Positions 12,121 to 20,726 of a stretch of 24,043 bases of DNA are shown here, piece by piece. Position numbers and translations under genes: made by a program. The notes beneath the pieces were generated by a model. The model saw only the letters and a program-made list of their open reading frames with translations, searched no databases and had not been told where the DNA came from. Source of the DNA: a virus; the IMG/VR virus record IMGVR_UViG_3300008120_000377, positions 1 through 24,043 of that record; one strand, 5' to 3'. Position 1 is the first letter of the stretch. Every line of letters starts with the position of its first letter.

Positions 12121-13287
12121 ATGAAAAAACTTTTATCAGTATTTTTATCTTTATTTTTAATTTTATCTATACCCTTTTCCAATGCCGTTGAATTTGGTCA
12201 AGATGCAACTGGTGATCCAAATGCTGTCAAAGTACAAGGCGTAACTTCTGGTTTTCTATATTCTGAAAGAATTGTATTTACCGTTGCTCACTTTCTTGAC
12301 TCTATGAAAAGTGTTGAACAATGGGAAAAAGATGGGTTTGTTTATGAGCCTGGAATTAATTCAACTATTGGAAAGAAGAAATACAAAGTTAAGAAAGTTC
12401 TTGTTGCACCTACATACCGACCAAGGATTGGCAAGGATCTGACCCGTATTGATGACTTTACTATTTTGATATTAGAAGAGGACTTGCCATTGAAAAATAC
12501 AGTCAAAGTTGCAACAAATGCTGAAATTCAATCGTTTTTGAAGAATTCATCAAAGGTTCAAATGGTTGGATATGGATTGCAGAACCCTCAGCAAAGAATT
12601 AACCCTAGAACTGAATACCGTTCACCACATCGGATGGTCGGTAATTTGGTAGATAAGTCTCAACTTGAATCTTTTTATCGTTTAAATACTTGGCACATTC
12701 CTCCGAATCAAACAATTTTAGATTTTGGAGTCTCCCTTTCTCAAACACTGGGATCGATGTGTGATGACGATTCAGGTGCAGGATTTTTTGTAGAAATTGA
12801 TAAAACAAGGTATTACTTGGGAACGGTAGGTGGCTTGGGATGGGCGTTACCAAATTGCAGAAGTGATAGATCTCAATCGTTTGGCGTTGGAGGGGGAATG
12901 GCAGGATTTACACCCGCATATAGATTCTTGGATTTGATTAAGACTGCAGAGAATATTGTTGCTGAAGATAAAAGAAAAGAATTCCTAAAAGCAGAAGAGG
13001 CACGTCTGGCTGCAGAGTTGAAAGCAAGGCAAGAGGCAGAAGCAAAGGCAAAGGCTGAGGAAGAAGCCAAAGCAAAGGCCGAGGAAGAAGCGAAAGCGAA
13101 GTCTGAAGCAGAGGCCAAAGCAAGGGCCGAGGAGGAAACCAAAGCCAAGCAAGAAGCGGAGGCAAAGATAAAGTTAGAAGCCTCAAAGAAAAAAACTACA
13201 ATTACTTGTGTCAAAGGAAAAATAATTAAAAAGATAACAGCAATAAATCCTAAATGTCCTAAAAACTTTAAAAATAATAATACGTGA
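12121..13287 (+). CDS. Secreted trypsin-like serine protease
   Basis: 388 residues. A signal peptide with cleavage near SNA (residue 22) is followed by a chymotrypsin-fold domain: catalytic His57 (FTVAH), Asp112 (DDFTILIL) and Ser218 (CDDDSGAGF). A charged helical repeat region follows (about 285-355, AEAKAKAEEEAKAK type), then a C-terminal TTITCVKGK...INPKCP motif that I associate with secreted proteins of actinobacteria, possibly a surface or glycan anchor. Transcript probably leaderless. It could process phage or surface proteins or degrade host extracellular targets; likely host-derived. Confidence 0.85.
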   Translation: MKKLLSVFLSLFLILSIPFSNAVEFGQDATGDPNAVKVQGVTSGFLYSERIVFTVAHFLDSMKSVEQWEKDGFVYEPGINSTIGKKKYKVKKVLVAPTYRPRIGKDLTRIDDFTILILEEDLPLKNTVKVATNAEIQSFLKNSSKVQMVGYGLQNPQQRINPRTEYRSPHRMVGNLVDKSQLESFYRLNTWHIPPNQTILDFGVSLSQTLGSMCDDDSGAGFFVEIDKTRYYLGTVGGLGWALPNCRSDRSQSFGVGGGMAGFTPAYRFLDLIKTAENIVAEDKRKEFLKAEEARLAAELKARQEAEAKAKAEEEAKAKAEEEAKAKSEAEAKARAEEETKAKQEAEAKIKLEASKKKTTITCVKGKIIKKITAINPKCPKNFKNNNT

Positions 13288-13293
13288 TAGAAT
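13285..13293 (+). promoter_or_regulatory. Extended -10 overlapping the protease stop codon
   Basis: TGA (the protease stop) followed by TAGAAT (13288-13293), with ATG six bases downstream. The stop codon doubles as the extended -10 element. Confidence 0.55.
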
Positions 13294-13299
13294 ATATAA

Positions 13300-14274
13300 A
13301 TGAATAAAAATATGTTTGATATTTCAAATTTTTATACTTTTAATAAAAATAATGATGATTTTTTAATGAATTTTTCAAAAAATACAATTTTCGGACGGCA
13401 TAAGGATTTATATGTAGAAATGGTTCCTGGAGAACAAAGAGAAATTTATAGGTTTAATAAAAGATCAAATGGAACAATTGATGAAGAAAATATATATAAT
13501 ATTAATGAATTAGGGCTAAGAGGTTTGAATTATCAAAACCCTGAAATAGTTGCTGTTGGTTGCTCCATTACTTATGGAATGGGCATTCCAGAAGAATATA
13601 CCTGGCCTATGTTTTTATCTAAAAAAGTTAATACAGAAATTTTAAATTTTGGAATCAGTGGATATTCTATAAGTTTACTTTGTCAAAAAATAATAGAATA
13701 TTGTTATTTTAATAATCATTTTCCAAAAAATATTTTTTGTTTTTTCCCAAGTCTTTTTAGAACTTTTAATATTAACCCAATGCTAGGTAAAAAAATAACA
13801 AATAGTCTATTTATAAAAACTATAAATCCATTAGTTAGAGATGATAAAGAATTTATTTGGCATTTTGAGAATAATAATTTTGAATACGAAGAAAAAATAA
13901 ATCCATCAATACATAATACAATTTTTAATTCAATAAATAGTATTTTTATTTTAGAAAAATTTTGCATAGATCATAATATTAATTTACTTTGGACAACATG
14001 GAATCAACCTTCAAATACTTTATTAGAAAAATTAAACAGTATTCCTAATTTTAAATTAGAAAAATATAAAAAATTTGACAATATTTCAAATAATAATTTT
14101 GAAATAAAATGTAATTCAAATCATGACAATAATTTATTTAATCACAAATGCTGGAGCATTGGATCTGATTATTTTGTTGTAAATGGCAATAAACTTAAAG
14201 ACTATCAGTCTCATCCAGGAATTCACTATCATTATCATGTTGCAGATTTTTTTGCAAAGGTGTATAATAATTAA
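13300..14274 (+). CDS. SGNH/GDSL-like hydrolase
   Basis: 324 residues. Block I is VAVGCSITYGMGI with candidate nucleophile S89 replacing the GDS context; a Gly block follows (LNFGISGYSIS), and near the C-terminus DYQSHPGIHYH provides D301 and H305 for the triad. SGNH enzymes remove acyl or acetyl groups from glycans and lipids. The gene is very AT-rich. It is a distant relative of the two paralogues at 18839 and 19827. Confidence 0.75.
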   Translation: MNKNMFDISNFYTFNKNNDDFLMNFSKNTIFGRHKDLYVEMVPGEQREIYRFNKRSNGTIDEENIYNINELGLRGLNYQNPEIVAVGCSITYGMGIPEEYTWPMFLSKKVNTEILNFGISGYSISLLCQKIIEYCYFNNHFPKNIFCFFPSLFRTFNINPMLGKKITNSLFIKTINPLVRDDKEFIWHFENNNFEYEEKINPSIHNTIFNSINSIFILEKFCIDHNINLLWTTWNQPSNTLLEKLNSIPNFKLEKYKKFDNISNNNFEIKCNSNHDNNLFNHKCWSIGSDYFVVNGNKLKDYQSHPGIHYHYHVADFFAKVYNN

Positions 14275-14276
14275 AT

Positions 14277-14349
14277 TGGTCTGTAGTTCAGTTGGTAGAA
14301 CACTCGACTGTTAATCGAGATGTCGCAGGATCGAGACCTGCCAGACCAG
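14277..14349 (+). tRNA. tRNA-Asn (GTT)
   Basis: Acceptor TGGTCTG/CAGACCA, anticodon stem CTCGA/TCGAG with loop CTGTTAA (anticodon GTT), T arm with GCAGG/CCTGC. Discriminator G, followed by CA rather than an encoded CCA. It lies two bases after the SGNH gene and just before the halogenase promoter. Confidence 0.93.
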
Positions 14350-14355
14350 CAATGG

Positions 14356-14361
14356 TATAAT
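14356..14361 (+). promoter_or_regulatory. -10 box between tRNA-Asn and halogenase
   Basis: TATAAT seven bases after the tRNA 3' end. It overlaps the upstream in-frame ATG at 14360, supporting the downstream start at 14378. No clear -35. Confidence 0.45.
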
Positions 14362-14377
14362 GTTACATGAGGATAAT

Positions 14378-15982
14378 ATGTCAATAAATAAAATCGTAAT
14401 TGTTGGCGGGGGATCTGCTGGCTGGATGTCAGCAGCAACTTTAATAAAAGCATTTCCAAATAAAGAAATAATTGTAATAGAATCTAAAGATGTTCCAATC
14501 ATCGGTGTTGGAGAATCCACATTGGCTGGGATCAAAAGATGGACAAACTTTATAGGACTAAAAGATAAAGATTTTTTAAAGGCTACCGATGCTACTTATA
14601 AGTTAAGTATAAAATTTAATGATTTTTATAAAAAAGATTCTGGTGGTTTTCATTATCCTTTTGGCACTCCAATGATAGATAAAAATAGAAATCCATTTCA
14701 AGACTGGCATATTAAAAAATATATCTATCCAGATACACCAGTAACAGATTTTGTTGAATGTTTGTTTCCAGCATCTGCATTATTTAATCAAAATAAGTAT
14801 TGTCCAAATACTGATAATAAGTTTGATAATTTTGATCACAATAAAAATGTAGCATATCACTTTGATGCTGTTAAATTTGGAAGATGGCTTAAAGAATTTA
14901 TATGCTTGCCTAGTGGAGTAATTCATATTGAAGCAACTGTTACTAATATTGTTAAAGATGATAAAGTAGGAATTAAATATCTAGAATTAGATAATAAACA
15001 AATTGTTGATGCAGATTTATTTATAGATTGTACAGGATTTAAAAGTTTGTTATTAGGTCAATCTTTAAATGAGCCATATATATCTTTACAAAATTTAATT
15101 CCGAATAATGGTGCTTGGGCAGCCCAGGTTCCATATAAAGATAAAGAAAAAGAAATGGAGTCGTATACAAATTGTACGGCACTAGGAAATGGTTGGTGCT
15201 GGAATACACCATTATACTCTAGGCTGGGAACTGGATATGTTCATTCAACAAAATTTATTACAAAAGAACAAGCATTAGATGAGTTTAAGCAATACCTAAT
15301 GTCAGATAAAATGGTAATACCTCGTACAAAAGAAGAGGTAGAAAAATTACAGTTTAGATATATTGATATGAAAATTGGTATTCATGAAAGAACATTTGTA
15401 AAAAATGTAGTGGCAATAGGTATGGCTGCTGGCTTTATTGAACCTCTAGAATCTAATGGTTTGTATACAGTTCATGAATTTTTGTTTAAATTAGTAGATA
15501 TCTTACAAAGAAATGATATAAGTCAATTTGATCGTAACATGTATAACTCATCAACCAAAAATATATTTGATGGTTTTATTAGATTTGTATCTTTACATTA
15601 TTTACTTTCTCATAGGGATGATACTGAATATTGGAAAGGCATTAAAGATGGAATTATAATTGATGTTGAAAAAGAAATGATGGATCATTATTCTGATGAT
15701 CATAATGCATTTAATGATTTAGTACAAAGATATATGGTTAGTTTTCAACATCCTATGGGAATTGCTGGAATAACTTATATAGCAACTGGAATGAATTTGA
15801 ATATGATGAATGAGGCCAGGGCAAAAAATGAATACTTTTTATCAGGAATTCCTCTTGAACATACAGCCTATCAGGCTAATCTATTATGGGAATCAAGAAA
15901 AGAAAAATGGAAAAATAATGCAAATGATGCACCATCACTTTATCAATATTTAAAAGAAAACTTTTTTGACGGAAAAGAGTAG
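14378..15982 (+). CDS. FAD-dependent tryptophan halogenase
   Basis: 534 residues from ATG 14378, chosen for GAGGAT just upstream and the canonical N-terminus MSINKIVIVGGGSAGWMSAA. Signatures: FAD-binding GGGSAGW (10-16), VGESTLAGIKRW, catalytic lysine K75 in ATYKLSIKF (the PrnA Lys79 position), WCWNTP (273-278, the WxWxIP halogenase motif with Thr for Ile) and PLESNG with E358, matching PrnA Glu346. It should use reduced FAD, O2 and halide to halogenate Trp or an indole-like or peptide substrate. A flavin reductase partner is not visible and would come from elsewhere. Confidence 0.92.
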   Translation: MSINKIVIVGGGSAGWMSAATLIKAFPNKEIIVIESKDVPIIGVGESTLAGIKRWTNFIGLKDKDFLKATDATYKLSIKFNDFYKKDSGGFHYPFGTPMIDKNRNPFQDWHIKKYIYPDTPVTDFVECLFPASALFNQNKYCPNTDNKFDNFDHNKNVAYHFDAVKFGRWLKEFICLPSGVIHIEATVTNIVKDDKVGIKYLELDNKQIVDADLFIDCTGFKSLLLGQSLNEPYISLQNLIPNNGAWAAQVPYKDKEKEMESYTNCTALGNGWCWNTPLYSRLGTGYVHSTKFITKEQALDEFKQYLMSDKMVIPRTKEEVEKLQFRYIDMKIGIHERTFVKNVVAIGMAAGFIEPLESNGLYTVHEFLFKLVDILQRNDISQFDRNMYNSSTKNIFDGFIRFVSLHYLLSHRDDTEYWKGIKDGIIIDVEKEMMDHYSDDHNAFNDLVQRYMVSFQHPMGIAGITYIATGMNLNMMNEARAKNEYFLSGIPLEHTAYQANLLWESRKEKWKNNANDAPSLYQYLKENFFDGKE

Positions 15983-16004
15983 TTGCGATACTATATTTAC
16001 TATT

Positions 16005-16078
16005 GGTCCGTTAGTTCAGTTGGTTAGAACGCTACCCTGTCACGGTAGAGGTCGTGAGTTCAAGTCTCATACGGATCG
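16005..16078 (+). tRNA. tRNA-Asp (GTC)
   Basis: Acceptor GGTCCGT/ACGGATC (one G-U), anticodon stem CTACC/GGTAG with loop CTGTCAC (anticodon GTC), T arm GTGAG/CTCAT with loop TTCAAGT (one weak pair). No encoded CCA. It lies 22 bases after the halogenase and three bases before a convergent gene. Confidence 0.92.
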
Positions 16079-16080
16079 CT

Positions 16081-16221
16081 TTATTTATTCTTTTTATTAT
16101 ATTCTCCATATTTACCAAGAACTGCTTTAACTGTACCGTCTTTGCGAAGACGAACAACCATACCATTTTTAATTTGTAATGGATTAAAAGCGTGAGACTT
16201 TTTATATTGTCCAGATGACAT
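16081..16221 (-). CDS. Small basic protein, 46 aa
   Basis: Begins MSSGQYKKSHAFNPLQIKNG and continues MVVRLRKDGTVKAVLGKYGE before a basic tail. Starts two bases after the dioxygenase stop, with AGGAAAAATAAG upstream. Probably a small beta domain; no family recognised. Last gene of a leftward three-gene operon. Confidence 0.65.
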   Translation of the reverse strand: MSSGQYKKSHAFNPLQIKNGMVVRLRKDGTVKAVLGKYGEYNKKNK

Positions 16222-16223
16222 TC

Positions 16224-16970
16224 TTATTTTTCCTGACTTTCATATTTATTTTCACTTAAATATTTTTTATGTGTTTCAAGCCCGACTGGCTCAAGACCAT
16301 CTTCTTCAGGCCATAGTTGCATCGAATCTATATACGACCAATTTTTGTAATTTGGCTCAACATCTATATCATATGTATACCAACTTGGCATAGTGTATCT
16401 TATTCCTTTAGTAATTACTTCTACAGTGTGTAAATATTCCATATTACCTGGGAAAAGTATCATATCCCCAGCCCTTGGTTTAATTTTTAAATTATAGTTT
16501 GGGAAAGTAATCTCTCCACCTTCGTAATCATCATTTGGATACATTAAAACAGATACGTTATATTTAAAAAAATCAGCAGCAAGTGCGGGACTTCCGTCTG
16601 GTTTTTGACAATCACAATGTAGTTTAGAATTCATTCCTTCAACCCATTTAACAAAGTGAGTTGAGTTAACGGCATCACGTTTTACTGGAATATCGTATTT
16701 TTTTATAAAAAGTTTATCTATCTCTTCAAATATCTTTTCTTCATACTTTACTAATATTTCATAAATTTCTAAATTTTCTTTTTTTATTTGTTCTTGTCTT
16801 ATGTCTTTTCCACCCATAAATTCATTATCATTTTCATATTTTTTTAAATAATTTTGTATTTTAACTAAATCATCATTTTCTATAAAGTTATTAATTAAAA
16901 CTATATTTTCTTTTTTTGATCCTAATCTATCAAAATAATATGTATATTTTTCCCAATCTAATTGACTCAT
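16224..16970 (-). CDS. 2OG-Fe(II) dioxygenase, prolyl-4-hydroxylase-like
   Basis: 248 residues with AAAGGA upstream of the ATG. The N-terminal ENIVLINNFIENDDL resembles ENIIVINNFLDYQTC in the homologue at 6847. The catalytic set is H118 and D120 (LHCDCQ), H181 (YLHTVEV) and R191 (GIRYTMPSWY), with PNDDYEGGEITF between. A C-terminal tail of about 50 residues (PNYKNWSYIDSMQLWPEEDG) is absent from the other. Substrate unknown. Confidence 0.87.
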   Translation of the reverse strand: MSQLDWEKYTYYFDRLGSKKENIVLINNFIENDDLVKIQNYLKKYENDNEFMGGKDIRQEQIKKENLEIYEILVKYEEKIFEEIDKLFIKKYDIPVKRDAVNSTHFVKWVEGMNSKLHCDCQKPDGSPALAADFFKYNVSVLMYPNDDYEGGEITFPNYNLKIKPRAGDMILFPGNMEYLHTVEVITKGIRYTMPSWYTYDIDVEPNYKNWSYIDSMQLWPEEDGLEPVGLETHKKYLSENKYESQEK

Positions 16971-16997
16971 ATTTTTTCCTTTGATATATTTAACCTT

Positions 16998-18083
16998 TTA
17001 CAATATTTGAAGCGTTGTATTTCCACTACCACGCTTTCTACTCTTCTTTTCAATAGAATTAAAGGTATCGGCAAACAATGCTTTATCTTTTTCTGCATTT
17101 ACTATGCGACGTGACCATGAAAAGCCTGCATCTCCGCCCCATGCAAGCCACATAATATATCCATTAGATGGATTAGATTGATTTGCCCAGTCTTTACCCT
17201 TCTTATCTACCTCATGGCGTGAGAAATAAGAATACATTCTTTTAACAGTACTGAGAGATAGGGTTTCTCCTCTTGCTAACTGCCCTGCACGAGTCCAACC
17301 TACTGATGTTCCAGCACCTTTTGCTTTACCCTGCTCTTTAAATTTAATTGCTTTACGTGCTGCTGCACGAGCACCTGCTGGTGGAGAATATCCTTCAGCC
17401 TTAGATACTGAATCTGTTTCATAAACCACATCATCAGAATCTTCCCAAAGATCATCTGCTTTTTCTGCAGGTACACAATTTGGTACTGGCTTTCCATTTT
17501 CTCCTGGCTTCATTCCACGCTGAACATATCCATCCCAACATGGTGCCTGTTTAATTACATTTGCACAACAATCTGATTTCATTTCTCCAGATTGACATTG
17601 AGGACATTCTTCACATGTAACATTTAATTCTTTACACATTGGGCAGCCACATCCTTCGTATGCTTTATCCATTCCTACATTTGATTCTAATGATGGCATT
17701 ACCATTACCTCCGATGCCTTTGCTCCAACAAAATATTCAGTCTCCTCAAGACCGCCTTCTTCCATTTCAAAAAGTTGTATTAGTATGGCTGGTTCTGTTG
17801 GGCTTGCCTCAAGAGCATATTCAGATCCTGGAGTTCCAAGCATTCCTTCTATCATAACATGAACAACACGACCCACATACATTTCTTCTTCGTGTGGGGC
17901 CATAACCATGTCGCCTTCTTTGACCATTGCCTTGCCTATATTGCCCTCAGAGCGGTTTATAGCATAGATCTGTGCTGCAGCCTCAGAACGAGTCTTATGG
18001 CATCCCATAACCTCTCCTGTGTCCTTTAAAGCGGGGTATCCAGAACAACCATTGGACCCCTTAGCACCTATACGATACGGCAT
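16998..18083 (-). CDS. Mosaic phage structural-region protein
   Basis: 361 residues made of modules I recall from phage head/portal-region proteins: CSGYPALKDTGEVMGCHKT (13-31); an SH3-like segment EGDMVMAPHEEEMYVGRVVH to EYFVGAKASEVM (56-127); a Cys-rich zinc site (CGCPMC, CEECPQC, DCC; 145-173); CWDGYVQRGMKPGENGKPVP (182-201); and a C-terminal domain SPPAGARAAARKAI...GYIMWLAWGGDAGFSWSRRIV (233-328). The last module is widespread in phages and of unknown function. The start lies six bases after a TATACT on the minus strand. Confidence 0.7.
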   Translation of the reverse strand: MPYRIGAKGSNGCSGYPALKDTGEVMGCHKTRSEAAAQIYAINRSEGNIGKAMVKEGDMVMAPHEEEMYVGRVVHVMIEGMLGTPGSEYALEASPTEPAILIQLFEMEEGGLEETEYFVGAKASEVMVMPSLESNVGMDKAYEGCGCPMCKELNVTCEECPQCQSGEMKSDCCANVIKQAPCWDGYVQRGMKPGENGKPVPNCVPAEKADDLWEDSDDVVYETDSVSKAEGYSPPAGARAAARKAIKFKEQGKAKGAGTSVGWTRAGQLARGETLSLSTVKRMYSYFSRHEVDKKGKDWANQSNPSNGYIMWLAWGGDAGFSWSRRIVNAEKDKALFADTFNSIEKKSRKRGSGNTTLQIL

Positions 18084-18089
18084 ATAAGT

Positions 18090-18119
18090 AGTATATCATA
18101 ATATTGATAGTGATATAAT
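18090..18119. promoter_or_regulatory. Divergent promoter region
   Basis: Minus strand: TGA plus TATACT (18090-18098), six bases from the leftward ATG at 18083. Plus strand: TGA plus TATAAT (18111-18119), followed by AGGAG (18131-18135) and the ATG at 18141. Both are extended -10 promoters without clear -35 boxes. Confidence 0.6.
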
Positions 18120-18140
18120 GTATATGATATAGGAGAAATA

Positions 18141-18839
18141 ATGCCCAAAAAACCAGCAAAGCATATGAATTATAACGAAGAAATAACTTATAATGACGAC
18201 GAAATTGAAGATAGTTTTATAATATCTCAGAATCAATTAACAAATGCTAAATTATTTAGTTCAAGGGAAGAGTATGCAAAAAACTTTAAGAAAAAAATAT
18301 CTTATTTAGAAGTTGGAGTGGCTTGGGGATATTCTGCACAAATGTTTATTGATTATGCGGAAGCGGATAGTGCAGACTTATTAGATTGGTATAATCAAGA
18401 TCTTAAGTGTTGGTCATGGAGAAAATTTGGTTCTTGCCAATGTACAGGATTTAAGCATGAAATATTATATACGCCAGAAACACACGAACAATACATTAAA
18501 GATAAATTCTCTTATCACAAAAATATAAAAACTATAAAAGGAGATGCATTAGATTTATTGCCAACTTTAAATAAAAAATATGATCTTATATATATAGACA
18601 TAACAAATGAACGAATAACCACAAGAAAGGTATTATCATATTGCTCAAACTTAGTTGATATAGGTGGAATCATTGGTCTTAATGATTACTTGATTTATGA
18701 TGGTATAATTGAAGATGCCCCATATGGAACATTTCAAACTGTAAATGAGTTTTTAGAATTAAATAAAAATTGGGTAGTTGATGCAATAGCATTACATAAC
18801 CTCGGATTTTATGATATATATATTAGGAGAGAATCTTAG
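18141..18839 (+). CDS. Class I SAM-dependent methyltransferase-like
   Basis: 232 residues with AGGAG five bases upstream. Rossmann motif I is YLEVGVAWGYSAQMF (about 55-69); KTIKGDALDLLPTL and KYDLIYIDI follow as the acidic/post motifs, then LVDIGGIIGLNDY. This is the Methyltransf_24-like layout often seen near glycan and peptide modification genes. An insert with CWSWRKFGSCQC is unusual. Its stop overlaps the next GTG (TAGTG), so it is coupled to the SGNH cassette. Confidence 0.75.
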   Translation: MPKKPAKHMNYNEEITYNDDEIEDSFIISQNQLTNAKLFSSREEYAKNFKKKISYLEVGVAWGYSAQMFIDYAEADSADLLDWYNQDLKCWSWRKFGSCQCTGFKHEILYTPETHEQYIKDKFSYHKNIKTIKGDALDLLPTLNKKYDLIYIDITNERITTRKVLSYCSNLVDIGGIIGLNDYLIYDGIIEDAPYGTFQTVNEFLELNKNWVVDAIALHNLGFYDIYIRRES

Positions 18840-19747
18840 TGAAATGGGAAATTGAAAAAAAAGAAAACTTTGATAGTTTAAGAATAAAAGAATTTGATCA
18901 AACATGGGGTCCATTTGTTATTGATTGTCAACAGTATAATAACAATAATAATAAAAGTTCAGAATACGGCTACAGTACTGATGGAAATTTTCATTATTTA
19001 AGCAATCTTCCAGTAGAAGAAATAATTGATAAAACTGTAGAAGTAGTATATAAATATAATAAAAATTGGTTTAGATGTGATAATTTTATTAAAAATCATA
19101 AAGGACTTCATATTTTATATGCTGGATGTTCTAATACCGAGGGAGTTGGATCTAATATAGAAGACACTTGGTCTCATATGTTACACCTAAAACTTTCTGA
19201 GTATAATGATATAAGCGGATATTTTAATTTAGGGAAAGGTGGTTATGGATTACATAAAATTTTAAATAATTTTATTGTTTACATAAAAGAATATGGTAAG
19301 CCAGATTATTTTTTTGTTTTAGCGCCAAACGTATTGAGGGGTTGGAAATGGGAAAATAATGCATGGATGTACGCTCAAAAAATTCCCTATGATACAAAAC
19401 AAGATAACCTACAAGAACAAATATTAGATCATAGAAAAGAACTTCCTAATTGGCTTACCCTTATGAATGCACTAGAATCAATATGCCACACTAACAATAT
19501 AAAGTTTTTATGGAGCACTTGGGACCTTAATGAAATACCAAATATATTAAAGTCAGGACTATTTAATGATTCATTTTTTCCATTACCCGAAAGAACTGAA
19601 TCAGTTATTGAAGGATACAGGCCAGGATTAAAAATGAATAAAGGAGATCTTATAGCAAGAGATGGACATCCTGGAAAGGTTGTTCACGAAATTTGGAGCG
19701 ATTATTTTATTAGAGCAATAAAAGGACGAGGCTGGCTAAATGTTTAA
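18839..19747 (+). CDS. SGNH/GDSL-like hydrolase, paralogue A
   Basis: 302 residues from GTG, eight bases after AGGAGA. Block I ILYAGCSNTEGVG (candidate nucleophile S98), Gly block FNLGKGGYGLHK (about 130-140), N164 in APNVLR and the C-terminal ARDGHPGKVVHEIW with D275 and H277 complete an SGNH layout. Shares clear similarity along its length with the next paralogue. Likely an esterase or acetyl transfer enzyme acting on a glycan; not secreted by any visible signal. Confidence 0.75.
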   Translation: MKWEIEKKENFDSLRIKEFDQTWGPFVIDCQQYNNNNNKSSEYGYSTDGNFHYLSNLPVEEIIDKTVEVVYKYNKNWFRCDNFIKNHKGLHILYAGCSNTEGVGSNIEDTWSHMLHLKLSEYNDISGYFNLGKGGYGLHKILNNFIVYIKEYGKPDYFFVLAPNVLRGWKWENNAWMYAQKIPYDTKQDNLQEQILDHRKELPNWLTLMNALESICHTNNIKFLWSTWDLNEIPNILKSGLFNDSFFPLPERTESVIEGYRPGLKMNKGDLIARDGHPGKVVHEIWSDYFIRAIKGRGWLNV

Positions 19748-19820
19748 AAAAATTGTTAGATGGTATAGAATAAAAAAAATAAAAAAAGAGTTAAATAAAC
19801 CTAAACCTTATATATATTAG
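19740..19820 (+). CDS. Cationic micropeptide A, 26 aa
   Basis: Begins inside the stop of the SGNH gene (ATGTTTAA overlap). Starts MFKKIVRWYRIKKIKKELNK and ends PKPYIY. It forms a cationic amphipathic helix with Trp8/Tyr9 and a Tyr-rich end. An ORF of identical length and similar sequence occupies the same place after paralogue B, which supports it as a real gene. Function unknown. Confidence 0.6.
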   Translation: MFKKIVRWYRIKKIKKELNKPKPYIY

Positions 19821-19826
19821 GATAGA

Positions 19827-20726
19827 ATGATGACAAGTTGGGAAATTGAAACAAAAGAGCCTTTGGATTATTTAAAAATAAAAGAATTTGATGTAACATG
19901 GGCGATGACCCCAGAAGAGGCATTATCAAAATATAATATAAAATTCGGTTACAGAACCGATGGGAATTTTCATTATTTAGATAAACTTCCAGCAGAAAAT
20001 ATCATTGATAAGAGTGTACAGGTTTTATATAAATATAATCAAAACTGGTTTAGATGTGATAATTTTACTAAAAATCATAATGGATTACATATTTTATATA
20101 GTGGATGCTCAAATACAGAAGGTTATGGGGCTAATATAGAAAACACTTGGCCTCATATGCTACATTCACATTTGTCTAATTTTAATACTATTAGTGGATA
20201 TTTTAATTTAGGAAAGGGTGGAAATGGATTACATAAAATTTTAAATAGTTTTATTGCTTATATAAAAGAATATGGCAAACCAGATTATTTTTTTGTTTTG
20301 GCTCCTAGCGTATTAAGAGTATGGGAATGGGAAGATGGCTTTTGGAAATATAAAACAAAGCCTTTATATGCTACATACGAAGATAAAATAAAAGAATTAA
20401 TTCTAGATCATAGAAAAGAATTTCCCAATTGGCTAACACTAATGAACGCATTAGAAGCAATATGCAATACCAATGATATTAAATTTTTATGGACCACTTG
20501 GGATAACAATGAAACCATTAATATAATTCAAACAGAACTTTTTAATAATTCATTTTTTCCATTGCCACCTAGATATGATTTCATTGTTGAGAAATACAGA
20601 CCAGGATTAAAAATGAATAAAGGAGATCTTAGAGCAAGAGATGGACATCCTGGAAAGGTTGTTCACGAAATTTGGAGCGATTATTTTATCAAAGAAATAA
20701 AAAAACGTGGTTGGTTAAATGTTTAA
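19827..20726 (+). CDS. SGNH/GDSL-like hydrolase, paralogue B
   Basis: 299 residues with AGGATAG upstream; the second ATG (19830) is an equally possible start. Same motifs as paralogue A: SGCSNTEGYG (S95), FNLGKGGNGLHK and ARDGHPGKVVHEIW (D272, H274). Bases 20601-20689 are identical to 19622-19710 except one, while the rest has diverged, suggesting recent gene conversion at the catalytic C-terminus. Confidence 0.75.
   Translation: MMTSWEIETKEPLDYLKIKEFDVTWAMTPEEALSKYNIKFGYRTDGNFHYLDKLPAENIIDKSVQVLYKYNQNWFRCDNFTKNHNGLHILYSGCSNTEGYGANIENTWPHMLHSHLSNFNTISGYFNLGKGGNGLHKILNSFIAYIKEYGKPDYFFVLAPSVLRVWEWEDGFWKYKTKPLYATYEDKIKELILDHRKEFPNWLTLMNALEAICNTNDIKFLWTTWDNNETINIIQTELFNNSFFPLPPRYDFIVEKYRPGLKMNKGDLRARDGHPGKVVHEIWSDYFIKEIKKRGWLNV

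Noticed and set aside
12873-13214. Leftward Ala/Ser-rich frame
   Set aside because: It is the antisense shadow of the AEAKAKAEEE repeats of the protease; no start signals.
14311-14535. Leftward frames over tRNA-Asn
   Set aside because: They are antisense to the tRNA and the halogenase N-terminus.
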